From: Hyphomicrobiales bacterium
Lineage (GTDB): Bacteria > Pseudomonadota > Alphaproteobacteria > Rhizobiales > Rhizobiaceae
Reading direction: 5' to 3'
Assembly (NCBI GenBank): GCA_900468805.1
Contig: UEIF01000018.1
Location: forward strand, 124,001 to 188,000
DNA: 64,000 nucleotides
Position numbers and translations under genes: made by a program. The first letter of the stretch is position 1. Each line of letters starts with the position of its first letter. The notes under the pieces were generated by a model. The model ran no database searches. It had not been told where the DNA came from and worked only from the letters and a program-made list of their open reading frames with translations. This document shows positions 18,184-25,810 of the stretch, piece by piece.

Positions 18184-18483
18184 CTCTGTTCTCTCCGTTC
18201 CTTCGCCGAAGCTACACGGCCATGATGCGTTTTACTATCGGAAATTCGTCAGTAAAATGTCGCGATGTGGGTGAGGCCTGCCTAGGGATGTGGCTTCCGC
18301 CTGCGCAAGGCGATGAAGGAGACACATTGGAGCCCCGCGGCGGAGAGTGAGAGATTGGCGAGGAGCGGGCCGGGCCGGAGGGGAATCTTTCGGGGCGCCA
18401 GCCGCAGGGTTCGTACCGATGGCGCGAATTGATCGTCCTTTTGCCCTGCGCAAGCCGGGCTTTTCCCGTTCCAGGAGGATAGA
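18184..18483. other. Divergent intergenic region with purine-rich leader
   Basis: 300 bases between the divergent DUF1173 and 18484 genes. The part from 18340 to 18450 is G/A-rich on the plus strand, like the leaders before the ParB-like and ArdB genes; no gene is seen. It ends in the third copy of the leader motif. Confidence 0.5.
18454..18477 (+). promoter_or_regulatory. Recurrent leader motif, copy 3
   Basis: GCCGGGCTTTTCCCGTTCCA followed by GGAG, the ribosome binding site for the ATG at 18484. The upstream GCCC (18443) can pair with GGGC inside the motif. Confidence 0.5.
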
Positions 18484-18870
18484 ATGGCAATACCCAGATA
18501 TGACGCGGCCAACTTCGATACCCTACAGTGCGCAGTTGCAGGCGGCCGCATGACGGTGAAGAACCGACGGCTGGTCTATACCCATCCGCTCACCGGGGCG
18601 CAGTCGCACCTATTGACCATCGAGCGCATGGACGGCAACCAGCCGATGCAGCTCCCTGACGCGTTGTGCGTCCGGGTGATGAACGACTATCGGATCGGGC
18701 TCGTCGGCTTCAGCGACGGTATGCGCGACAGGCTGCGATCCCTCGGCCTGTTCTCCGAGATGGTTGCCTGGAAGGTCCGGTTGTTCGTCCTGGCGTCAGA
18801 TGACGGGCAGGCGGCGCTGGCGCGCCTCATCGAACGACATCGCATCATCGATGTCACCGGCCGAGGTTGA
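18484..18870 (+). CDS. Small conserved plasmid protein, unknown function
   Basis: A 128-residue protein (MAIPRYDAANFDTLQCAVAG...) with a good AGGAGGA site and the shared leader motif. It has no membrane segment, signal peptide or catalytic motif; predicted mixed alpha/beta. Its stop overlaps the beginning of the following toprim-protein gene or lies 5 bases before its preferred ATG, so the two are coupled. I do not recognise a named family, but the arrangement (small protein then primase/toprim protein) is usual on rhizobial plasmids. Confidence 0.75.
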   Translation: MAIPRYDAANFDTLQCAVAGGRMTVKNRRLVYTHPLTGAQSHLLTIERMDGNQPMQLPDALCVRVMNDYRIGLVGFSDGMRDRLRSLGLFSEMVAWKVRLFVLASDDGQAALARLIERHRIIDVTGRG

Positions 18871-18875
18871 CCGCC

Positions 18876-19907
18876 ATGCTGTCCGCGTCTGAACTGGCGG
18901 ATCGTCTCGCGCATCATGCGGAGGCGGTCTGCCGTCATTACCTCTCCGCCGGCCGTAAGGCCGGCAATTACTGGATCGTTGGTGACGTCGCCAACAGCAA
19001 GGGCAAGTCGCTTTATGTCCATCTCACCGGCCCTCGCAGGGGCAGGTGGACGGACGCTGCGACGGCTCAATACGGTGACCTGCTCGATCTGGTGCGCGAG
19101 ACCTGTGGACTGGTCGATTTCCGGGACGTCGCGGAGGAAGCGCGTCGCTTCCTTTGCGAACCCAATCCGGCGTCGCCCGAAAAGGACGATACTCTGACCG
19201 ACCAGTCCATCGACAGACCGGCGGCGGAACGCGCAAGACGCCTGTTCCGCATGACGCTGCCGCTCTCCGGCACGCTGGCCGACAGCTATCTGCGCCAGCG
19301 CTGCATTCTGCGCGCGCCGCTGCATTCCGCGCTTCGCTTCCACCCGTCTTGCTACTACCGGGATCTCGTCAGCGGCAGCACTAGCACCTACCCGGCGCTA
19401 ATCGCCGCCGTGACCGATCACGCCGGCACGATCACCGGCGTGCATCGCACCTGGCTCGACCCGGATGGCGAGGGAAAGGCGAAGGTCGACGATCCCCGCC
19501 GCGCGCTCGGCGGGCTGCTGGGTAATGCCGTGCGCTTTCGCTTTCCCGTCCATGCTTCCGTTCCGGTAATGGCCGCAGGCGAGGGGCTCGAAAGCATCCT
19601 GTCCCTCTCACACGTGATGCCCGGTATGCCGATGGTCTCGGCGCTGACGGCCAATCACCTTGCCGCCTTCCGGCCGCCAAACGGGTGCCTGCGCCTTTAC
19701 GTCGCCGCCGACGCCGATGCGGCCGGCCGGCACGGCATTGAGGGATTGAGCCGCCGTGCGCAGGTGCTCGGCATCCTGCCGCTCGTCTTGACCCCGGAAC
19801 TTGGCGATTTCAACGAGGATCTACGCCGGCTTGGCCCTGACCGGCTCCTTGCAAATCTCCGCGCCCAGCTCGCGCCCGAAGACGCGCAGGCCCTCCTGCC
19901 CGCGTGA
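18876..19907 (+). CDS. Toprim-domain (primase-like) plasmid protein
   Basis: About 343 residues. The N-terminal half has a primase-associated region (GDVANSKGKSLYVHLTGPRR, RWTDAATAQYGDLLDLV, residues ~29-70). The C-terminal half is a toprim domain: the catalytic Glu in AAGEGLESILSLSHV (about 230-245) and the acidic pair in LYVAADADAAGRHG (about 274-287), followed by helices. Toprim domains bind Mg2+ in primases and topoisomerases. The ATG at 18876 has a CGAGG site; a TTG at 18867 overlapping the previous stop is an alternative. No helicase domain is fused, so it may prime plasmid lead strand synthesis or act with host enzymes; that is inference. Confidence 0.82.
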   Translation: MLSASELADRLAHHAEAVCRHYLSAGRKAGNYWIVGDVANSKGKSLYVHLTGPRRGRWTDAATAQYGDLLDLVRETCGLVDFRDVAEEARRFLCEPNPASPEKDDTLTDQSIDRPAAERARRLFRMTLPLSGTLADSYLRQRCILRAPLHSALRFHPSCYYRDLVSGSTSTYPALIAAVTDHAGTITGVHRTWLDPDGEGKAKVDDPRRALGGLLGNAVRFRFPVHASVPVMAAGEGLESILSLSHVMPGMPMVSALTANHLAAFRPPNGCLRLYVAADADAAGRHGIEGLSRRAQVLGILPLVLTPELGDFNEDLRRLGPDRLLANLRAQLAPEDAQALLPA

Positions 19908-20287
19908 GGCGGGCGTGAATGGAGGACGGGTGCGGAGGCGCCGTAGTGGGAGCGCTGGTGCCATGACGATCTCGGTTCCGGTGAGGCGCGCGCCTGCGGG
20001 CCTGCCGAGAGGCGACCCTTACCAGGCGGTTGTCGGGCCTTCAGCGGGTCGGTCAGGTTTCTTCCCCGCGCCGGCCTTTTGCTCCTCATCGGCTGCTGCG
20101 AAAATCGGTTCCCGCTTTTCGGCCGATGCGGGAGCCGGCGCTCCTCGCGGCCCAAGAAACCCGCCCTCAGCCGCCCGGCGCTCACGCTGGGCCACTTCGC
20201 TACGCTCGCGGTTCCGGCCCGCCCGCCGCCTGGACAGGGATCGCCGTCAGGCCGCGAGAGGCGTGGCCCAAACCGACGGAGATCATC
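19908..20287. other. GC-rich 380-base leader
   Basis: No gene on either strand; the long frames here are read-through artefacts of high GC. It contains short inverted repeats and, around 20099, a string (AAAATCGGTTCC) that recurs at 22791 before another small plasmid gene. Confidence 0.45.
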
Positions 20288-21229
20288 ATGAACCTGACGC
20301 TTCCCATCGACGACACTTTCGAACCCCATCACGCGTCTTCGCCCACCGACCGCTTCATCTACGAGATGCAGATCTACGGCCACCGTCCGTTTCAGGACGA
20401 GCCGGACCCGCGACCACTGCCCGAGGAGCCGGTCGTCCAGTCGGCGCTGACCGCGATGTTTTCCGCCATGTTCGAGATGCTCGGCGATACGCGGCTGGAG
20501 CCCGATCTCGAAGACCTGCTCTGGTCGACGGTCAACCTCTTCCACCGCGCCGGCGAGCGCATCCAGCGCGAGCTTCAGCGCAACGAGGATGCTCAGCGCA
20601 CGGGTCAGCGCGAGCAGGACGGTTCCGAGGTGAAAAGCGTTGAGCTTGAACGCTATGTCGCCGAAGGCATCACGCTCCTCGAGCGCCGCAACGCCTTCGA
20701 GTTCATGCGCGACTATGCAGCCGATCTCTTCGAGGCTCAGACCGGCTCGGCATGGCGGCCGCGCACTGGCTCCAAGGTCAACCACGCCAACATGACCGCG
20801 GCGATGATCGCCTCCAGAGATTTCCTCTCTGCCCGCCGGCACGCCGAAAACACAGTGTTGATCCCGGCTGGTACCAAGATCGCCTTCGGCGGCGGCATGG
20901 ACTACAACGATCACGACAGGATCTGGGCCGCCCTCGACAAGGTCCATGCCAAGCACGCGGACATGATCCTGCTGCACGGCGGCTCGCCGAAAGGCGCCGA
21001 ACGCATCGCCGCCTGCTGGGCGGAAGCCCGGAAGGTCACTCAGATCGTCTTCAAGCCCGACTGGAACAGGCACGCCAAGGGCGCTCCATTCCGGCGCAAC
21101 GACGAGATGCTTTCGGTTATGCCATCAGGCGTCATCATCTTCCCCGGTTCCGGCATTACCGACAACCTTCGCGACAAGGCCCGTCGATTGGGCATCAATG
21201 TCTGGGAACTCAAAGGAGGCGGCGCGTGA
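20288..21229 (+). CDS. DUF2493 (SLOG-like) domain protein
   Basis: 313 residues from the ATG at 20288, which has GGAGA five bases upstream; longer versions of the frame run into non-coding leader. The C-terminal ~115 residues are a DUF2493 domain of the SLOG superfamily: KIAFGGGMDYNDHDRIWAAL (about 197-216), MILLHGGSPKGAERIAACWA (about 227-246), and a C-terminal GVIIFPGSGITDN (about 283-295). SLOG domains bind nucleotide or nucleoside ligands. The N-terminal part is acidic and helical. The gene is typical of rhizobial and agrobacterial plasmid islands. The ligand is unknown; a link to nucleotide signalling in phage defence has been proposed for other SLOG proteins. Confidence 0.85.
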   Translation: MNLTLPIDDTFEPHHASSPTDRFIYEMQIYGHRPFQDEPDPRPLPEEPVVQSALTAMFSAMFEMLGDTRLEPDLEDLLWSTVNLFHRAGERIQRELQRNEDAQRTGQREQDGSEVKSVELERYVAEGITLLERRNAFEFMRDYAADLFEAQTGSAWRPRTGSKVNHANMTAAMIASRDFLSARRHAENTVLIPAGTKIAFGGGMDYNDHDRIWAALDKVHAKHADMILLHGGSPKGAERIAACWAEARKVTQIVFKPDWNRHAKGAPFRRNDEMLSVMPSGVIIFPGSGITDNLRDKARRLGINVWELKGGGA

Positions 21230-21283
21230 GCGCTGTTTTCTTGCAAATCTGGATATTATGGAGATGGATGAAGGAGCAAGGTT

Positions 21284-21363
21284 ATGCGGCAGTTCACAAT
21301 AGGCGATTTCAACAAGCAGGTGGGCGAGGTCACCGACGCCGCTGCCCGCGAACCGGTCGTTGA
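21284..21363 (+). pseudogene. Truncated Phd/YefM-type antitoxin
   Basis: An ATG at 21284 with an AAGGAG site begins MRQFTIGDFNKQVGEVTDAA and AREPVV, which is the N-terminal DNA-binding half of a prevent-host-death antitoxin. After PVV the usual continuation (ITKH-x-KPR-x-VLM) is replaced by unrelated sequence that belongs, on the other strand, to the WGR gene. The break is near 21362. No toxin gene follows. Confidence 0.65.
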
Positions 21364-21580
21364 GTTTGCGGAGAACCATGTGCCGGGAAGCGGCTGTCGC
21401 CTCCTCAGGCTTATCATAGAACTCGATCATCTGCCGACCCCTTGTTCCGATCCGGCAGCAGTTGCGCACCAGAGAACTGCTGCCGAACAGCGTCGGCTGG
21501 ATCGAGAGCCGATAGAAGCGGGCCATGTTCCGTGTCGGGTCAATTCGGTAGAGTAGTGTGATCTCGGTTTGTGCGTCCAT
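21360..21580 (-). pseudogene. WGR-domain protein, degenerate and truncated
   Basis: Starting at the ATG at 21578-21580 (minus) the frame reads MDAQTEITLLYRIDPTRNMA, RFYRLSIQPTLFGSSSLVRN, then CCRIGTRGRQMIEFYDKPEE. This is a WGR domain in order, but the signature WGR is changed to CCR, and the conserved end is lost where it meets the antitoxin remnant. WGR domains bind nucleic acids (as in PARP). The frame continues to 21125 over the DUF2493 gene in non-homologous sequence. Probably non-functional. Confidence 0.55.
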
Positions 21581-22255
21581 GGCTGGATCATGGCTTCGTG
21601 CCATTTGGTCGTCCAACGACTTTCCTGAATCGGCCGCGCTGGATCGATTCATGTCTGTGATCGATCCACGCTCGCCTCTCCGCCTCAAGCCAGCGGCGAC
21701 CTTGTGGTCGCTGCCTGCCGTGATCATCGAAAGGGAAGGCCGGTCTCGGGGATCGTGACAGCCTGCATCGTGCGGGTTCGTCCGAAGCAGCTCGCTGTTC
21801 GCAGGCCAACTGCCACCGACAACGGCACGCGTTATCGAAGGAACCGCACAGAAGCAGTGGTTTCCGGTCTTCAAAACATGCTCGCAGAGGGATGCGGACG
21901 AAGCGGCTTCAGCGGCAATTCGGCATGGTAGGTCTTTGGAGGATGACGCCGGTCGGGTGCAGCGCTCGCCCGTTGGCGGAGACCAGCGAAGGCGACGTTA
22001 CACGGATCGTGCCAGCTGCCGGTTGCAGGTACTCGCGGCGCCGGGTGGCAATCGGATGGCCATGAGTGGTTCTTCCGTTTCGGCCGCGGTTCGGGACCAT
22101 TCCCGTTCTCTTGTGTCGCCTTTCTAAGGGACCGGCCGCTATCAGCGTCAACCCGCAAGGGGTTCCCCTCCGCTTCGCTCCGGTGACGCCTGCGGCACGG
22201 CCCCTTCTTCGGGCGCCATCGGGAATGGTCCCGAGCAACCGAAGGAGAAAGTCCC
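21581..22255. other. Intergenic region with long-range inverted repeat
   Basis: About 675 bases with no convincing gene; the minus frame covering 21871-22365 has erratic composition. A 14-base perfect inverted repeat (22092-22105 and 22220-22233) brackets the last 140 bases before the DUF736 gene. Confidence 0.5.
22092..22233 (+). promoter_or_regulatory. Long-range inverted repeat in DUF736 leader
   Basis: CGGGACCATTCCCG (22092-22105) and its exact complement CGGGAATGGTCCCG (22220-22233) are separated by 114 bases. The right arm ends 22 bases before the ATG, close to the AAGGAG site. The intervening RNA could fold further (for example around 22160-22200). This may control DUF736 translation or be a remnant of a mobile unit. 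Confidence 0.5.
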
Positions 22256-22579
22256 ATGGCCACCACGATCGCAACCCTGACCACCAAGACTGACGGCACC
22301 CTCGAAGGCGTGTTCGCGACGATCCGGGTGAACGCCCCCATCGCGCTCATCCCCAATGCCAACAAGGCAAGCGAGGAAGCCCCCGACTACCGCATCATCC
22401 ATCGCCGCACCGGCTTCGAGATCGGTGCCGGCTGGAACCGCATCGCTCGCCAGACCGGCGAGGAATACCTCTCGGTGAAGCTGGAGGCGCCCGAGATCGG
22501 CGTCATCTTCGGCAACGTCGCTCCGGCTCCCGGCGGCGACCCGAACCGGAAGGTCATCCTCTGGAACAATCCGGCCTGA
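22256..22579 (+). CDS. DUF736-family protein
   Basis: A 107-residue protein that is a full-length DUF736: MATTIATLTTKTDGTLEGVF, ATIRVNAPIALIPN, then YRIIHRRTGFEIGAGWNRIA and EYLSVKLEAPEIG, ending NRKVILWN. The family is a small beta-rich cytoplasmic protein present in multiple copies on rhizobial replicons; function is not known. The start has AAGGAG eight bases ahead. A terminator-like hairpin follows at 22587. Confidence 0.9.
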   Translation: MATTIATLTTKTDGTLEGVFATIRVNAPIALIPNANKASEEAPDYRIIHRRTGFEIGAGWNRIARQTGEEYLSVKLEAPEIGVIFGNVAPAPGGDPNRKVILWNNPA

Positions 22580-22586
22580 TCCAAGC

Positions 22587-22620
22587 AGCCGGCTCCGATC
22601 CCCGGGGCCGGCTTTCCCTT
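22587..22620 (+). terminator. Terminator hairpin after DUF736
   Basis: AGCCGGC (22587-22593) pairs with GCCGGCT (22607-22613), loop 13 bases, followed by TTCCCTTT. A second hairpin follows at 22630-22664 (AGAACAGG, CCTGTTCT, 19-base loop), so transcription from DUF736 probably ends here. Confidence 0.6.
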
Positions 22621-22664
22621 TCGATGATCAGAACAGGCGGCGGGCTAGACCCACCTCCTGTTCT

Positions 22665-22904
22665 TGTTCCGGTGCCATACGAGACGTGGGCTGTCTGCTC
22701 AGATTTGCAAAGTCTGCCGTGAGGATCGGGCCGCATCAAGGTCACGCGGCCCCTCCAATTTTGCCTCCGCTGCGTTTCACGCCACTCCGGCAAAATCGGT
22801 TCCTCCGCGCGCCGGCTCCGCCGGTCGCGTTCCGCGAACCTTGACCCGTCCCGATCCTCACGACCGCCAGCGTCATCTTTCACGTCAACCAGGAGATGAC
22901 GACG
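22665..22904. other. Leader of the small 22905 gene
   Basis: GC-rich sequence without a gene, resembling the leader at 19908-20287 in composition and in the shared string AAAATCGGTTCC. Confidence 0.4.
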
Positions 22905-23066
22905 ATGACGAACGAACACTACTTCAACATTGCCTGCACCATCGAGGAACTTCGCCGTGAAGCGAAGGAGGCGCAGACGCCGGAAGAGCGCCTGGAGATC
23001 GAGGTGCAGATGGAAGCGCTTCGGGCCGAGCTTACCGAGCATGCCAAGGAACAGGAGCTGCCATGA
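22905..23066 (+). CDS. Small acidic helical plasmid protein
   Basis: A 53-residue frame: MTNEHYFNIACTIEELRREA, then KEAQTPEERLEIEVQMEALR and ending KEQELP. The ATG at 22905 has AGGAG nine bases ahead (an ATG at 22896 is too close to that site). Composition is strongly coding, rich in Glu/Leu, predicted two helices. It follows DUF736 and precedes the convergent traG gene. Function unknown; similar small proteins are, I believe, common downstream of DUF736 genes on rhizobial plasmids. Confidence 0.72.
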   Translation: MTNEHYFNIACTIEELRREAKEAQTPEERLEIEVQMEALRAELTEHAKEQELP

Positions 23067-23166
23067 GGCAGCTCTTTTCTCATCGAGGGCGAGCCAGACC
23101 GACCGGATATCATTCCGTCGACCCTGTCTTCTCCTGTGCAGTCTTTCTGGTGCTTGATGCCTATCG

Positions 23167-25080
23167 TTAATTCCTTACAAAGCGGTTGGGCCTCGCTGCC
23201 CCATCCATGTCTTTCCGCCGGAAGTAGATCGCACGCCCGCAGCGGATTGGGCTATGCCCCTGCACGATGATGATCTGCTCGTCCTTGCGCATCGATTGGG
23301 TGATCTCATGGGGCATGATCAGTGGTCGCCGTTGGAAGTTGACGTTCTCCGACTTGCGCGATGCGCCGTTCTTCGCATCCCAACCGATGTTGCGTGAGCT
23401 TCCCTTCACCTCGACCGTCATCTCGCCGCACTGCGCCGACACGTTTCGGGCGGTGTCGAGCGCCTTGATTGCCGCATAGGAGGCGAAGGCGCAGCCGTCG
23501 ATCCATGAGGTCGCGCCGTCCCTTCCGAAGTGCCGCTCCAACTGCCCGACCGACTGGTACATGAGCATCATCGAAATCCCGTACTTGCGACCGCGATCGC
23601 GCGCCTCTTCGAGAACCCGCATGTAGCCGAGCAGGTCGCCCTCATCGAGCATGAAAAGCGCCCGGCGCCTGAACCCGCCATCGGCTTGGATCATCGCATT
23701 GATCAGGGCGCCGATGATGACCCGGCCGATGCCGGGATAAGACCGCAGGATCGATGCCGGGATATTCAGAAAAACGTCCTTCCTCCCGCTGACGATGTCG
23801 CTGGACTTGAAGGCATTGCCGCAGACCAGTGCCGCATAGCTGTCGAGCGAGAGCCATTGCGTATCCTTCGACGCGGTCGAATAGACGCCGGAGAACGTCT
23901 GTTCGGTCATGTTCGTGAACACACCCAAGGTTTCGCGGATGAAGGCCGATGCCGAGTTCTCCTGAATGTCGCGCAGCATCGCCAGTACCGACGGCTCGGG
24001 CTCGGAAACGATCAGGCGCAGGCTGCGCAGGTTTCGCCTTCCGGCATAGTCCGGTGACAGCATCACGTGGGTGAGCAGCCCCGTCAGCAGATTGTGCGCC
24101 TGGCTCTGGAAGTAAGAGCCGGTCGAGCTTTCGAAGCGCATGCTTTCCGACAAGAGCATGTGGGCGACACCGACGATGTCTTCTTCTTTCTGTTTCGACG
24201 TCTCGATCCCGTCGAGCACGTTAAACCCCATGATCGGGTTCGTCGGATCGAGCACCATGACCTCGCGGCCCAGCACGCGGGTGCGATGTTCGACCACCAT
24301 CGGCGCGACCTCGGTGGAGGGGTCGAGGCAGATCAGCGGCCCGGTATAGCGTAGCGCCGTCGGCACGACATTGCTGGTGGTCTTGTAGCCGCCCGATCCG
24401 GCAAAGAAGAGCATGTGGGTGGAATCGAAATCCTGCCCATAGGTGAGCAACGGGGCCTTGCCACCTTGCCCCCATGTCGAGCTATCGTTCGGATCGAAGG
24501 GTAGATCATGGACGATTTTCTTGTCGACGCGATAACGCTCGCCGACGACGATCTCACCATCCGGTGGAAACAGTTTTCCGGCCGCTGACATCGAAAGCCA
24601 GTCCGCATCGCCGAAGGTCGCACGCCGCGCCCGTTTGACTTGTTCAGGAACGATTGTGGAAGTGCGGGCCGAGACTGCCACGGCCATGAAGCCGCACAAC
24701 GCGCCTATCACGACAACCATGTCGAGATAGGAAAGAGCATAGTTCCAGGTTGCGACGCCGCGCTGAACAGACGGAGCAAGCCGCCCATACTCTCTGAGGC
24801 TGTAGAAGCCGACCACAGCCAAAAAGCATAACAGGCTTGTCATGGCGACCGGCCGGCGGCGGTGCATCGGTAAGGCCCAAACCGCCAACAGTCCGGCGAG
24901 CGGCCCGAACAAAAGCATGGGCATCGGCGCCGCACGCAGAAACCAATATTCGGCCTTGCCCGACATGCCGGCAGCCAGTCCCGACCATCGCCAGCCGACG
25001 ATGTAGACGGTGATCGCCGTCACAGCGATTGGCACGAGGACGAGCACCAGGCTCGGATGCAATTTTCCCTTCAATGCCAT
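23167..25080 (-). CDS. traG: TraG conjugative coupling protein (Ti-type)
   Basis: About 637 residues. A VirD4/TraG-type inner-membrane ATPase that brings the relaxosome to the secretion channel. Three or four N-terminal membrane helices (about 10-35, 48-72, 78-95, 115-140) precede the NTP-binding domain: Walker A GSGGYKTTSNVVP (about 228-240) and Walker B LFMLDEGDLLGYM (about 478-490). The start at 25080 (MALKGKLHPSLV) has AAGGAG nine bases ahead and overlaps the end of traD by 10 bases, as in Ti-type traCDG operons; an upstream start at 25101 is less likely. Transcribed away from oriT. The cognate channel is probably the VirB system at the left of the window. Confidence 0.93.
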   Translation of the reverse strand: MALKGKLHPSLVLVLVPIAVTAITVYIVGWRWSGLAAGMSGKAEYWFLRAAPMPMLLFGPLAGLLAVWALPMHRRRPVAMTSLLCFLAVVGFYSLREYGRLAPSVQRGVATWNYALSYLDMVVVIGALCGFMAVAVSARTSTIVPEQVKRARRATFGDADWLSMSAAGKLFPPDGEIVVGERYRVDKKIVHDLPFDPNDSSTWGQGGKAPLLTYGQDFDSTHMLFFAGSGGYKTTSNVVPTALRYTGPLICLDPSTEVAPMVVEHRTRVLGREVMVLDPTNPIMGFNVLDGIETSKQKEEDIVGVAHMLLSESMRFESSTGSYFQSQAHNLLTGLLTHVMLSPDYAGRRNLRSLRLIVSEPEPSVLAMLRDIQENSASAFIRETLGVFTNMTEQTFSGVYSTASKDTQWLSLDSYAALVCGNAFKSSDIVSGRKDVFLNIPASILRSYPGIGRVIIGALINAMIQADGGFRRRALFMLDEGDLLGYMRVLEEARDRGRKYGISMMLMYQSVGQLERHFGRDGATSWIDGCAFASYAAIKALDTARNVSAQCGEMTVEVKGSSRNIGWDAKNGASRKSENVNFQRRPLIMPHEITQSMRKDEQIIIVQGHSPIRCGRAIYFRRKDMDGAARPNRFVRN

Positions 25081-25310
25081 TCCGCCATCTCCTTGATGCA
25101 CGCTGTCTCGCCATTCGGGGAAGGCGTCTTGAACGCCTCTACGCCGATATCGCGCAGCCGCCGATGCTCCGGCGAGCCCATTACCACTCTCGCCAGTTCG
25201 AGCAGGCCGCCGAGCAGGAACGCCCGGTCGGCCATCGACAGGCCTGCTTTGACGACGATGCCGCCGAGCAGGAATTTTTCCCGCGCCTCCCGTTTGCGGT
25301 CAGCCGTCAT
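25071..25310 (-). CDS. traD: TraD conjugal transfer protein (Ti-type)
   Basis: 79 residues from the ATG at 25310, chosen for its GGAGG site nine bases upstream. The sequence MTADRKREAREKFLLGGIVV then KAGLSMADRAFLLGGLLELA is the TraD pattern of Ti plasmids: charged N-terminus and the REK-x-x-LGG-x-VVKAGL box. TraD is a small relaxosome/transfer protein of poorly known biochemical role. It overlaps traC by 11 bases and traG by 10, so the three are one translationally coupled operon. Confidence 0.88.
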   Translation of the reverse strand: MTADRKREAREKFLLGGIVVKAGLSMADRAFLLGGLLELARVVMGSPEHRRLRDIGVEAFKTPSPNGETACIKEMAEWH

Positions 25311-25587
25311 TTGAAACCGCCTCCGGCGTTCCAGTCCCATTATCCGTTGATCGACGCGCCGGAGCAGGTACGCCACCAGACCCCTTCTTCTCTCGGCTGC
25401 GAAATCGCGCCGCGATCTCTTCGAAGATCCGATCCACCTCATCGTCTGAGATCTCCATCTCCGCCAGCCCCGACTTCGTGGCGGCTTTGGCAAAGCGCTC
25501 GGCGGATTTAACTATCAGAAATCGTCTGCGCTCCCGAAGTTTTTCAATCTGGGCATTGAGATCAGAAATCGATGACTTTGCGCCCAT
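25300..25587 (-). CDS. traC: TraC conjugal transfer protein (Ti-type)
   Basis: 95 residues. An N-terminal coiled-coil-like helix (IEKLRERRRFLIVKSAERFA) is followed by KSGLAEMEISDDEVDRIFEE and a basic tail, the TraC pattern of Ti-type plasmids. TraC is a relaxosome accessory thought to help TraA at oriT. First gene of the traCDG operon, starting 180 bases from the oriT hairpin and divergent from traA. Confidence 0.88.
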   Translation of the reverse strand: MGAKSSISDLNAQIEKLRERRRFLIVKSAERFAKAATKSGLAEMEISDDEVDRIFEEIAARFRSREKKGSGGVPAPARRSTDNGTGTPEAVSNDG

Positions 25588-25635
25588 TGGCGATTTTTTC
25601 CTTTAGCAAAAATAACCTCAACACGCCGATTATAC

Positions 25636-25655
25636 TAACTATTATACGATAGTTA
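25636..25655. promoter_or_regulatory. Inverted-repeat operator candidate between traC and oriT
   Basis: TAACTAT (25636-25642) and ATAGTTA (25649-25655) form a perfect 7-bp inverted repeat with a 6-base spacer. It overlaps TATAAT-like hexamers on the minus strand that would serve the traC promoter. A transfer regulator site is likely by position. Confidence 0.5.
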
Positions 25656-25756
25656 AATAGGCTATTTTGCATTACCCTGAAAACGTCGCAGCCGGAAGTC
25701 TTAGCCGTGGCCGTGTTCCGGAAAGGCGGCATCGGCCCTTCGGTCCGATCGGTTTT

Positions 25757-25793
25757 GAGGGCGCAATATACGTCGCTGTCGCGACGTGCTTGG
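25757..25793. other. oriT (Ti/Q-type transfer origin)
   Basis: The string GGGCGCAATATACGTCGCTG (25759-25778) followed by TCGCGACG matches the core of rhizobial/Ti plasmid transfer origins: GGGCGCAAT-ATA next to a short hairpin (CGTCGC 25771-25776, GCGACG 25781-25786). It lies between divergent traC and traA, the standard place. The TraA relaxase would nick beside the GCGCAATATA segment. Confidence 0.82.
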
Positions 25794-25810
25794 TCGATGT
25801 GGAGACGGCA

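Noticed and set aside
19697..21073. A 458-residue minus-strand frame
   Set aside because: Antisense to the toprim and DUF2493 genes, which are supported by motifs.
21871..22365. A 164-residue minus-strand frame before DUF736
   Set aside because: Overlaps DUF736 and its leader with low-complexity composition.
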